Shown: piece by piece, positions 52,083 to 59,591 of the stretch | How the letters are laid out: each line of letters starts with the position of its first letter | Position numbering within the stretch: the first letter of the stretch is position 1 | From: JBHGAV01 sp041946685 | GTDB lineage: Bacteria; Acidobacteriota; Terriglobia; Bryobacterales; Bryobacteraceae | Direction: 5' to 3' | Assembly (NCBI GenBank): GCA_041946685.1 | Contig: JBHGAV010000006.1 | Span: 1 to 64,000 of the forward strand | Length of the DNA stretch: 64,000 bases | Notes under the pieces: generated by a model | Database searches by the model: none | What the model was told of the DNA's origin: nothing | Seen by the model: only the letters and a program-made list of their open reading frames with translations | Program-made: the position numbers and the translations under genes

Positions 52083-53372
52083 CTACTTAGACCGCTCCAG
52101 CACGACGATTGTGTCGACGGGATCCGGCCGCTCCTTGGGCAGGCGGAGCAGGATTCCGCCGCGCGCGTTCTGAAGGTCGACCTTCCGGCCGCCCCTGAGC
52201 AGGCTCGCGGAATTCACGTTGGGGATCGCCGGGATGGCAAGCAGTTCGTCGCGCCAATCGAGGACGTGAACGTAAACCTTGTTGCCCTTCTCGGTCACCG
52301 CGCCCCAACTGCGCGGAGTGAACGGACCGCCGCGCGTGCCGTAGACCGCCTCGCCGTTGAGCTTGAGCCACTCGCCCATCTCCGCCAGTCGGCTGACAAA
52401 TTCGGGCTGGATCTTGCCGTTGGGCATGGGCCCCACGTTCAGCAGGAAATTCGCGTTATGGCCTGCGGCGCGAACCAGGTAGTGGATCAGGTCGCGGGTT
52501 GACTTGAACCTCTTGTCGTTCGCGTTGTATCCCCAGGAGTTGTTTATGGTCTCGCAAGTCTCGAGCGGAAGCGTGCCGATCTCGGACTTTTCGTTGAAGC
52601 CCGCCGTGTTCTGCCCCGGCAGGTCCTTCTCGAACATCTGGAAATCTTCTCCATCGAACGGCTTGAGGTGGTGATTGCTGCCTACCAGGGCCGCGGGCTG
52701 CAACTGATGGATGAGTCCGTAGGTTTTCTGCAACCGCCACTCGGCGTCCGGCTTGTCCCACATGCCGTCGAACCAAATGCCTCCAATCTCTCCGTAGTTG
52801 GTCAACAACTCCCGCAACTGCGCGTCCATGAAGTCGAGGTAGCGATTGAAGTCGCCGGATGCGGGGCGGCCGGAGGCATGTCCGGTCCGGCCCAGGGGGA
52901 AGTAGTCCGGGTGATGCCAATCGAGCTGCGAATGGTAGAAGAACAGTTTGAGACCCTGCTTCCGGCACTCATCGGCCAGCAGTTTCAAGGGGTCCTGCCC
53001 CCAGGGAGTCGCGTCCACGACGTTCCACTTGTTCTGCCCGGTGGCGAACATGGCGAAACCGTCGTGGTGTTTGCTGGTGATGGTGATGTACTTCATCCCC
53101 GCGTTTTTGGCCATCGAGACCCACTCGGCGGCGTTGAACTCGACGGGGTTGAATTTGGCCGGAAGCTTCTCGTACTCGGAGATGGGGATCTTCTGGTTGT
53201 TCATCACCCATTCCCCGTTGCCGAGGACGCTGTACACGCCCCAGTGAATGAACAGCCCGAACTTGGCGTCCTGAAACCACGCCCGCGACTGCCGGTTGGC
53301 TTCACTTGGCTTGTACGACTGTCCCCAGGCGAGCGCCGAAAGCACCGCGAAGACAACGAGGGCCCGCTTCAT
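52083..53372 (-). CDS. Alpha-L-fucosidase, glycoside hydrolase family 29
   Basis: A 429-residue protein with a signal peptide (about 1-18). The GH29 features are present: WFQDAKFGLFIHWGVYS near 32-48, the TSKHHDGF block near 99-106, and the nucleophile D202 in GGIWFDGMWD. The general acid/base is not obvious. It should release fucose from glycans outside the cytoplasm. It follows the FmdB-type gene by 12 bp and precedes the NHL gene, which points to one secreted-protein operon. Confidence 0.9.
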   Translation of the reverse strand: MKRALVVFAVLSALAWGQSYKPSEANRQSRAWFQDAKFGLFIHWGVYSVLGNGEWVMNNQKIPISEYEKLPAKFNPVEFNAAEWVSMAKNAGMKYITITSKHHDGFAMFATGQNKWNVVDATPWGQDPLKLLADECRKQGLKLFFYHSQLDWHHPDYFPLGRTGHASGRPASGDFNRYLDFMDAQLRELLTNYGEIGGIWFDGMWDKPDAEWRLQKTYGLIHQLQPAALVGSNHHLKPFDGEDFQMFEKDLPGQNTAGFNEKSEIGTLPLETCETINNSWGYNANDKRFKSTRDLIHYLVRAAGHNANFLLNVGPMPNGKIQPEFVSRLAEMGEWLKLNGEAVYGTRGGPFTPRSWGAVTEKGNKVYVHVLDWRDELLAIPAIPNVNSASLLRGGRKVDLQNARGGILLRLPKERPDPVDTIVVLERSK

Positions 53373-53384
53373 GGCCGTGGCATT

Positions 53385-53693
53385 CTATTTGGTCTTGGCG
53401 ACGGGTTTGGAAGAGCCGGAATCTGCCGCCGGCTTCCCGTCTGTCCCGGACTTGCCGTCGCCGGACTTGCTCTCGCCGGGGGGGGCGCTATCCCTGGCCT
53501 TCCCCTTCGCGCTCTTACCGGCATAGTCGGTGATGTACCAGCCGCTTCCCTTGAATTGAAACGCCGGCGGGGAGAGCAGCTTTTCCAGACGGCCGCCGCA
53601 GCCATCGTGGACCGTCAACGGGGCGTCGGACACCTTCTGAAGAACCTCGAAAACACTGCCGCACTTCTTGCACTCGTACTCGTATAAAGGCAT
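53385..53693 (-). CDS. FmdB-type zinc-ribbon protein
   Basis: A 102-residue protein starting MPLYEYECKKCGSVFEVLQK, the signature of the FmdB (CxxC_CXXC_SSSS) family of putative regulators. The second metal pair is altered: a single DGCGG follows where C-x2-C is usual, so the four-cysteine site may be incomplete (C8, C11, C32). The C-terminal 45 residues are a charged low-complexity tail rich in Lys, Ser, Gly and Asp. Function unknown. It lies 7 bp after the S41-like gene. Confidence 0.85.
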   Translation of the reverse strand: MPLYEYECKKCGSVFEVLQKVSDAPLTVHDGCGGRLEKLLSPPAFQFKGSGWYITDYAGKSAKGKARDSAPPGESKSGDGKSGTDGKPAADSGSSKPVAKTK

Positions 53694-53700
53694 GGTAGGC

Positions 53701-54981
53701 TTACTTCACCGGAGTAATCAGGGGCTCGCGCCGGGGCGTTCCAGGCGAGTCGGACGCAGCCTTGTCAGCCGGCGCGCCCGGCCCCTTGGCCAGCACCTCA
53801 ACCGCTTTCTTGACAAGACCATCGTCCTCCGGTCTCACCTGCGGCCGGGGGGCTAGCGGCTGGCGCTCTGCGTCTTCATCGACTTCCGCATACGGCTCGG
53901 ACTCGACGTATGGAACCGAAGGAACAACGCCGGTGTCCTGGATGGCCTTGCCGAGCGGGGAGTAATACTTGGCGACGGAGAGAATGAGCGCCCCGCCGTC
54001 ATCCAAAGTGATTGCCCGGCGCACCGCGGCGTCCCCGAAGCTGCGCGCGCCGACGACTTCGGCCCGCTTGTTGTCGAGCAGCGCCGTGGCGGCGATTTCC
54101 GCCCCGTCGGCCGTACCGCGGTTGGTTGTCACCACCAGCGGCAGCCGCGTCACGGACTTGGCGGGATCCGCCCGGAAGTCCTGACGCGCGGTGCGCTGTC
54201 CCATAAGGTAGGTCACCAGACCCTTGTCGAGGAAGAGGTTCGCGAGGGCAACACCCTCCTCCGGTGTGCCCGTGGCGCACTGCCGCAAGTCCAGAACCAA
54301 TCCCTTGGCCCCTTGCCTTTCCAGGGTGCGGACCGCGGCCGCGACGTCCGCCGCCTTGCCAGGGGTGAGAGTCTCGGGCCGGATATATCCGATCTGGTCG
54401 GGCAGCATGCGCGAGGTGATCGGCGGGATGATCACCTGGCTGCGGGTCAGAGACACCTTCTGAGGTTCCGGATCGGGCATGTGTAGCAGCGAGATCTCAA
54501 TGTCCGTGCCCGGTTGGCCCTTCAAGAGGAGTTCGGCGTAAGCCAGAGGCATGTCCCGCGTGGCGACTCCCTTGATGCTCTCGATCAGGTCACCCGTCGT
54601 GATTCCGGCCTTATCTGCGGGCGATCCTGCCAGTGCGCTCACCACGGCCACGTAACCGTAGTTCTTGGAGAGGACCAGGCCCACGTCGCCCTTGCTGGTG
54701 TCTTTCTCGCGCAGGTACTGCTTGTACTGGTCGGCGTTCAGGTAGCTGGCAAAGGGGTCTACGGCCTCGAGCAGCCCGTTCACCGCGCCCAGAGTCACGC
54801 TTTTCAGGTCCGGCTCCTGTACGTAGTCGCTCTTAATCCGGGAGAGGACCTCGGTGAACACGGCCATGTGGCGGTAAGCATCGCCGGTGGAGGCGCTTCT
54901 GCCAAGATGTGCGCCCACCAGAAGCAACACCAGCAGACACGCCGACGTGCTGACAATGAAATACTTGAAGCGAGAGTTCAT
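53701..54981 (-). CDS. S41-family (CtpA-like) pseudoprotease with PDZ domain
   Basis: A 426-residue protein with the CtpA plan: membrane anchor (about 8-28), N-terminal domain (DAVNGLLEAVDPFASYL-like), PDZ domain (about 95-170, GYVAVVSALAGSPADKAGI) and the S41 core (about 190-365). The catalytic residues are gone. In active proteases the serine lies in G-T/S-A-S-A-S-E; here the segment is NRGTADGAEI, with D292 at the nucleophile. The catalytic Lys of FGKG is D317 (RSFGDAAV) and the following Gln is R321. The fold looks intact. It is therefore probably a binding or regulatory homologue, not a protease. I chose the ATG at 54981. Confidence 0.85.
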   Translation of the reverse strand: MNSRFKYFIVSTSACLLVLLLVGAHLGRSASTGDAYRHMAVFTEVLSRIKSDYVQEPDLKSVTLGAVNGLLEAVDPFASYLNADQYKQYLREKDTSKGDVGLVLSKNYGYVAVVSALAGSPADKAGITTGDLIESIKGVATRDMPLAYAELLLKGQPGTDIEISLLHMPDPEPQKVSLTRSQVIIPPITSRMLPDQIGYIRPETLTPGKAADVAAAVRTLERQGAKGLVLDLRQCATGTPEEGVALANLFLDKGLVTYLMGQRTARQDFRADPAKSVTRLPLVVTTNRGTADGAEIAATALLDNKRAEVVGARSFGDAAVRRAITLDDGGALILSVAKYYSPLGKAIQDTGVVPSVPYVESEPYAEVDEDAERQPLAPRPQVRPEDDGLVKKAVEVLAKGPGAPADKAASDSPGTPRREPLITPVK

Positions 54982-55073
54982 AGGCCCTCGGGCTCTCGCG
55001 CGGCGCACCGACGGGCCGCACAAGCCCCTATCGTTCTCATTATAGCAGAGCTAACTCCTGCCACAGCATTTTG

Positions 55074-55715
55074 TTAGCGGGCAAGTTTGCCGCGGCGTTC
55101 GAGGACCCGGCGGACGTACTCGATCGTTTCGGGGTAGGGAGGAACGCCTCCGTACCGGTCGACGGCCGCAGGCCCGGCATTGTAGGCAGCCAGGGCTTTG
55201 CGCAATTGGTAAGGATCGTCGGCGTATTTTAAGAGCAACTCCCGGAGGTAGCGGGCCCCGGCGTCGGCATTCTGCTCGGGGTCCGCGGGGTCGGCATCGA
55301 GCCCCCTGGCCGTTTGCGGCATCAATTGCATGATGCCCACGGCGCCCTTGGGCGACACGGCATCCTGACGGTACCCGGATTCCACCTGAGCCACGCTGTG
55401 TACGAGGTCAGGCGGCAGGCCATTGCGCAGAGCGGCCCGGGTCACCAATTCTCTGGGATCGGCAGCCACGGCCGCGAGCGGGGCTTGCGGCTTGGCGACG
55501 GGGGGTGGGACGTAGTCATCCGGCTCCACGGCCTCTACGGCTTCCAGCGGGAAGATGGTTGTGGCGTCGCCGAGGTAAAGATGAATCATGCCGCCGGAGA
55601 TCTCATGCCGGTCGGCGCGAAGGTGGAAGCCCGTGGTGAGGATGATGTCCTCCCCCGCCAGGCACGGCAGGCACGTCCACAGGCACACAACGGCAATTCT
55701 CTTCACGGCCCTCAA
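55074..55715 (-). CDS. Secreted lytic transglycosylase (SLT family)
   Basis: A 213-residue protein with a signal peptide (about 1-20), a short N-terminal beta domain (about 22-70) and a C-terminal SLT domain. The catalytic Glu is E112 in SVAQVESGYRQDA, followed by SPKGAVGIMQLMPQTA and YNAGPAAVDRYGG. It should cleave peptidoglycan glycan strands between MurNAc and GlcNAc. The N-terminal part is not one I recognise. It lies 92 bp upstream of the S41-like gene on the same strand. Confidence 0.92.
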   Translation of the reverse strand: MRAVKRIAVVCLWTCLPCLAGEDIILTTGFHLRADRHEISGGMIHLYLGDATTIFPLEAVEAVEPDDYVPPPVAKPQAPLAAVAADPRELVTRAALRNGLPPDLVHSVAQVESGYRQDAVSPKGAVGIMQLMPQTARGLDADPADPEQNADAGARYLRELLLKYADDPYQLRKALAAYNAGPAAVDRYGGVPPYPETIEYVRRVLERRGKLAR

Positions 55716-55763
55716 GGAATGTTGACGCAGTTGCCGGTCCCTCCGTGCAACCTCGATTCTGCC

Positions 55764-56525
55764 CTACAACCGCCGGGTCAGCAACACGGTCCAGTAGGTG
55801 TTGTCCGGAACGCGCGGGGCGATGCCGGCCTGCTGCCTCACTCCAGCCTCCAGCGTGTACCGCTTGGCCTCCAGCGCCACCGACGCGCCGTAGCGAAACA
55901 CACGCCAGCCGGGCCGGTCCCAGAACTCGTGTGAGTAACTGGTGGACGGCCCGTGACGGAGCACCAGCTTGTAGCCGCGTCCTTCGTGCAACTGGTGCGC
56001 GACGTTCACCTGCACCAGGGTCAGGTTCCCCTTTCTTAATGGAGACTTAAGAATCACCCAGTGATCGGCGGTAACGGTGATGGGAAGCTTCCATCGCGTC
56101 CGGTAGACACCGTTCAGCGCCACCAGGTGATCCCGGACGCCACACAGCACAGAGGGGAACAGCCACCTCTGCCACCCCGCGGTGACCGTCAGGGAGCCTC
56201 GCCCCATCTGCCAGGCGGGGGCCCTGTAGCCGGCGCCAGCGATCCAGTCCCGGCGGCGGCTGGGAGTATCGATAGTCATCCAGCCGTTGAGGGTGACGGC
56301 GTCGCCCTTGGCGGCGACGTTCACGAAATCCACGATGGCGCGGTTCTGCCACGCGGGTCCGTCGCCGAACGTGCCTCCCAGGTTCAGTTGAAACGTGGGC
56401 GCGAAGCCGGTTTGCAGCGTTACGGTGGGCCGAAACCGCTCCGGCCCCACCCCGCTCTGTCCGGCCGCCGTGGTGATGGCTCCGGCTGCGGCAAGCAGCG
56501 CATGAATCCGATACAAGTTCCGCAT
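55764..56525 (-). CDS. Secreted beta-strand-rich protein, possible outer-membrane barrel, function unknown
   Basis: A 253-residue protein with a signal peptide (about 1-22, AGAITTAAGQ). The mature part is a series of short alternating strands with aromatic ends (QTGFAPTFQLNLGGTFG, RGSLTVTAGWQRWLF, KLPITVTADHWVIL, RVFRYGASVALEAKRYTLEAG) and ends in TVLLTRRL, not the usual C-terminal Phe. This is the pattern of a small outer-membrane beta-barrel, but no family signature is seen. It stands between the transglycosylase and prepilin peptidase genes on the same strand. Confidence 0.6.
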   Translation of the reverse strand: MRNLYRIHALLAAAGAITTAAGQSGVGPERFRPTVTLQTGFAPTFQLNLGGTFGDGPAWQNRAIVDFVNVAAKGDAVTLNGWMTIDTPSRRRDWIAGAGYRAPAWQMGRGSLTVTAGWQRWLFPSVLCGVRDHLVALNGVYRTRWKLPITVTADHWVILKSPLRKGNLTLVQVNVAHQLHEGRGYKLVLRHGPSTSYSHEFWDRPGWRVFRYGASVALEAKRYTLEAGVRQQAGIAPRVPDNTYWTVLLTRRL

Positions 56526-56555
56526 GAAGTATGAGTTCCCTTATTTCCAGTCACA

Positions 56556-57353
56556 TCAGCCTCCCCTCACCGACTGCCACAGCGCGAGCACGATCGCCAT
56601 GGCGCCCAGGAACGTGCCGAGCGGCAACTCGTAGGTCGCGTGGTCCTTCTTACGAATCCGTATGTAGATCAAGCCCGTGACCGAGCCGACCAGCGACGCC
56701 AGGACCAGCACCTGCAAAGCCCCGACAAAACCCATGAACGAGCCGGCCAGCGCCAGCATCTTCACATCCCCCAGCCCCAGACCTTCTTTGCGGCGCACGG
56801 CTTTGTACGCCGCACCTACCATCCACAACAGCCCGCTGGCTGCCACGGCCCCCAGGACCGACTCCGCCACTGACAGCCAGCGCCCGCTCGAAAACGCCGC
56901 CAGCAGCAGTTGCGCGTAACCGAACGGCATGGGCACGAAGGCCGACAGGGCGATCCCGGCCGCCGTGCCGCCGAGCGTGAACTCGTCGGGCAGAATTCTC
57001 TCCTCCAGATCGCTGAAAATCAAACCGACCATCAGGGCGTGAAACAGGCACCACTTCACGGCTGCTAGTCCCGCCCCGAGTGCTCCAACCGTCACCAGAA
57101 ACAGCGCGCCCGTGAGTGCCTCCACGATCGGGTATCTCGGGGAGATTCGCGCGCGGCAGTGCCGACAGCGCCCGCCAAGCGCCAGGTAGCTTACGACGGG
57201 TACGTTGTCGTACCAGGCGATTTTCTTCTCGCACGCCGGACAGAACGAGCGCGGCCGCACCACGGACAGGTCGCGCGGCATACGGTGAATGCAGACGTTA
57301 AGAAAGCTGCCGATCACCAACCCGAGGACGAGGGCCAAAACCGTCTCTAACAT
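56556..57353 (-). CDS. pilD: Prepilin peptidase / leader peptidase (A24)
   Basis: PilD cuts and methylates type IV pilins and type II secretion pseudopilins. The 265-residue protein begins with a helix, MLETVLALVLGLVIGSFLN, has the zinc-knuckle pairs C38-x2-C41 and C63-x2-C66 of the N-methylase domain and the aspartic-protease residues D115 in FSDLEERILPDE and D196 in the GLGLGDVK motif. Several further membrane helices fill the rest. The longer open frame upstream is a shadow of the glycosyltransferase gene, which it overlaps by 7 bp. No pilin genes are in the window. Confidence 0.93.
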   Translation of the reverse strand: MLETVLALVLGLVIGSFLNVCIHRMPRDLSVVRPRSFCPACEKKIAWYDNVPVVSYLALGGRCRHCRARISPRYPIVEALTGALFLVTVGALGAGLAAVKWCLFHALMVGLIFSDLEERILPDEFTLGGTAAGIALSAFVPMPFGYAQLLLAAFSSGRWLSVAESVLGAVAASGLLWMVGAAYKAVRRKEGLGLGDVKMLALAGSFMGFVGALQVLVLASLVGSVTGLIYIRIRKKDHATYELPLGTFLGAMAIVLALWQSVRGG

Positions 57354-58087
57354 GACATGTTCCGTGCTTTCGCAAATTTCAGGAAGTTGTAGACCGCGGC
57401 CATGAAGGCGATGGTCAGCCCTTCCACGCCGTCCAGGAAGCCTGCGCGAAACAGGTAGGTGCGGACAAAGGTCCAGAAGGGATTGATCACCAGGTCCTCC
57501 CATTGGACTCTCCGCCCTTGCGCCAGCAGCTCTTCGGCCGCCAGCGTGGTGTAGCGGTCCATGCTCTTCAGGTGCTCGCTCAGCGAATCGAAGGTGTAGT
57601 GCAGGAGGTTGCACTGGAGATGCCCGACCCTGCCGTCGACCTTGACCGACTCGTGAACGTATTCGCCGATCCACCGGGCCTTCCGGCGATCGTACAGGCG
57701 CACTTTGCGATCCGGATACCAGCCGGAGTGAAGGATCCAGCGGCCCAGGTACTTGGCCATGCGGGGCATGGTGTAAGCGTCGAACTCGGCTCCGTGCTTC
57801 TTGATTCTCCAGATCTCGGCCTCGAGCGCCTCGCTGAGCGCTTCGTCGGCGTCGATCGAGAGAATCCAGTCGTGCGCGGCCTGCTCGGCCGCGAAATTCT
57901 TCTGGCGCGCGTAGCCGCGCCACGGTGTCTCCACGACGCGCGCCCCCAGCCTGGCCGCGGTCTCCACCGTCCGGTCGCTTGAGCCGCTGTCGATCACGAC
58001 CACCTCGTCGCAGCAGCGCAGGCTCTCGATGGCACGGCCGAGGTTGCCCTGCTCGTTCAAGGTGATGATGGTGGCGGAGATGTTCAC
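57347..58087 (-). CDS. Family 2 glycosyltransferase, WaaE-like (LPS core type)
   Basis: A 246-residue protein with the short WaaE/KdtX-like architecture: NISATIITLNEQGNLGRAIESL, VVIDSGSSDRT, the metal-binding ILSIDADEAL (about 81-90) and the basic-aromatic SGWYPDRKVRLYDR. These enzymes add a sugar to the inner LPS core. I chose the GTG at 58087, four bases after the M50 stop, because it starts at the first strand; an ATG nine codons upstream is possible. It overlaps pilD by 7 bp. Confidence 0.88.
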   Translation of the reverse strand: MNISATIITLNEQGNLGRAIESLRCCDEVVVIDSGSSDRTVETAARLGARVVETPWRGYARQKNFAAEQAAHDWILSIDADEALSEALEAEIWRIKKHGAEFDAYTMPRMAKYLGRWILHSGWYPDRKVRLYDRRKARWIGEYVHESVKVDGRVGHLQCNLLHYTFDSLSEHLKSMDRYTTLAAEELLAQGRRVQWEDLVINPFWTFVRTYLFRAGFLDGVEGLTIAFMAAVYNFLKFAKARNMSC

Positions 58088-58091
58088 GTGC

Positions 58092-59069
58092 TCACCCGCC
58101 TCCCGACGTCTCAACCGGCGCCAGCATGAAGCACAGCAGGAAAATGACCAGCGCCGCCACGCCGAGCATTCTGCGCTGCCGACCCGGATCGCCCGAGTCG
58201 TAGATCGCAGGATGGCGCAGACCGAAGAAGAAGAGCACCACGGCCCACAGCAGCCAGGGCCAATAGAGCAGACCCAGGGGCACCAGCGCCAAAGTGAACA
58301 TCATGGAAAGCAACCGGTGGCGTGCGGGGAAGAAGGCGTACATGATGTGACCGCCGTCGAGCTGGCCGATCGGCAGCAGGTTCAGCGCGGTCGCGAACAC
58401 GCCGACCCAGGCGGCCCGCGCGATGGGATGGAGCGAGAGGTCGGCGAAGTCCACGCCCGGGTGCAGCACGGTCTGGAGCAACCAGAACAGCGCGGGCGTT
58501 CCGAACTGCAGGTCCCCCATGGCGGCGATCCCGGGCACGACCCGCGAGCCGGCGATGCCCACGATCGCCGCGGGAAGCGTCAGGGCGAAACCCGCCAGCG
58601 GGCCGGCGATGCCCACGTCGAACAGCACCCGGCGCGAATAGATGGGCGAACGTATCCGGATGAATGCGCCCAGGGTGCCGATGATGCTGGGGAAAGGCAT
58701 GAAGTAGGGGAGGCTGGCGTCGAGCCCGTACCGCATGCAGGCGGTGAAGTGGCCCATCTCGTGGGCCAACAGGATCGCCAGCAGCGTGATCGAGAAGGCG
58801 AGCCCGCTGAACCAGCTTTCGGGACGCGACAGCAGGTTCCGGTAAGCCGTCACGTCCTCGGCCAGATACACGGCAGGCCGGTTGGTGTTGAAGTTCTCGG
58901 CCAGCCGGGCTCCGATTGCCGTCGTGGACACGAGGGTCAGCAGCAGGAGAAGGATGTGCAGCCAATAACGGTGAGTTCCGGCCCCGGCACGCCGCCTCCA
59001 AAGCCCGGGACCCCGTCCATCGGACCCTTGCGGAGTGGCTGTTTCCTGCGAGTATTCCTCGGGATGCAC
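58092..59069 (-). CDS. M50-family intramembrane metalloprotease
   Basis: A 325-residue protein with about seven membrane helices. The zinc site is HEMGH at 103-107 in ILLAHEMGHFTACM, and the third ligand is in NLLPIGQLDGGH near 242-252. This is the site-2 protease fold (Rv2869/SpoIVFB relatives), in a form without a PDZ domain. Substrates, such as anti-sigma factors, are unknown. It starts with GTG and precedes the WaaE-like gene by four bases. Confidence 0.88.
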   Translation of the reverse strand: MHPEEYSQETATPQGSDGRGPGLWRRRAGAGTHRYWLHILLLLLTLVSTTAIGARLAENFNTNRPAVYLAEDVTAYRNLLSRPESWFSGLAFSITLLAILLAHEMGHFTACMRYGLDASLPYFMPFPSIIGTLGAFIRIRSPIYSRRVLFDVGIAGPLAGFALTLPAAIVGIAGSRVVPGIAAMGDLQFGTPALFWLLQTVLHPGVDFADLSLHPIARAAWVGVFATALNLLPIGQLDGGHIMYAFFPARHRLLSMMFTLALVPLGLLYWPWLLWAVVLFFFGLRHPAIYDSGDPGRQRRMLGVAALVIFLLCFMLAPVETSGGG

Positions 59070-59129
59070 GGACCCTTCTGATCCCAGGCAAACGGCGCTA
59101 CGACCCTTTGGCCTCGGGAGGAGACGAAG

Positions 59130-59396
59130 TTACAGGGACTGCAGTTCCTTGCCCGGCTTGAAGCGCACGGCCTTGCCCGGAGGAATGGCGACCTCGGCGC
59201 CGGTGCGCGGATTTCTCCCGATCCCGGTCTTGCGCGGCCGGACATTGAAGATCCCAAAACCCCGCAGTTCGATGCGCTCTCCCTTGCCCAGCGCCCTCTT
59301 CATGCTCTCGAAGACGGTCTCGACAGCCATCTCAGCTTTGGTCTTCGTGATCCCTGTCTTGTTGACGACCTCGTTGATGATATCCAGCTTGATCAA
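59130..59396 (-). CDS. HU/IHF-family DNA-binding protein
   Basis: An 88-residue histone-like protein with the HU/IHF pattern: IKLDIINEVVNKTGITKTKAE, a GERIELRGFGIFNVRPRKTG segment and the DNA-contact arm GRNPRTGAEVAIPPGKAVRFKPG with the minor-groove Pro. I chose the TTG at 59396, following GAGGAGG at five bases, because HU/IHF proteins start here; the longer frame adds no known feature. The promoter 70 bp upstream has an overlapping palindrome. It could be HU or the IHF alpha/beta type; sequence alone does not decide. Confidence 0.92.
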   Translation of the reverse strand: MIKLDIINEVVNKTGITKTKAEMAVETVFESMKRALGKGERIELRGFGIFNVRPRKTGIGRNPRTGAEVAIPPGKAVRFKPGKELQSL

Positions 59397-59461
59397 GGTA
59401 GCCTCCTCCCGAACGGTGGTGCGCAACGGGCGCTCGCAAGCGGACCCGATCCTCGGGCAAA

Positions 59462-59495
59462 CCTAATGATATGGTTAGGCTTAGCTGGGTGTCAA
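59462..59495 (-). promoter_or_regulatory. Promoter of the HU-type gene with overlapping palindrome
   Basis: On the minus strand an exact -35 TTGACA (59495-59490) is followed after 18 bp by -10 TATCAT (59471-59466), one mismatch from consensus. The sequence CCTAATGATATGGTTAGG (59462-59479) covers the -10 and is a near-perfect inverted repeat with seven of nine positions paired, so it could be an operator. Confidence 0.65.
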
Positions 59496-59591
59496 GTCAC
59501 AATGCGTTGCCTTCCGATCCCGTTCCAGCCATGGGCGCGCCTCCCCTTCTGGTATGGGGATAGAATAGGTCGATACGAATGAGGAGGCACG

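Noticed and set aside
53701..54981. Active CtpA protease
   Set aside because: Ser, Lys and Gln of the catalytic site are Asp, Asp and Arg.
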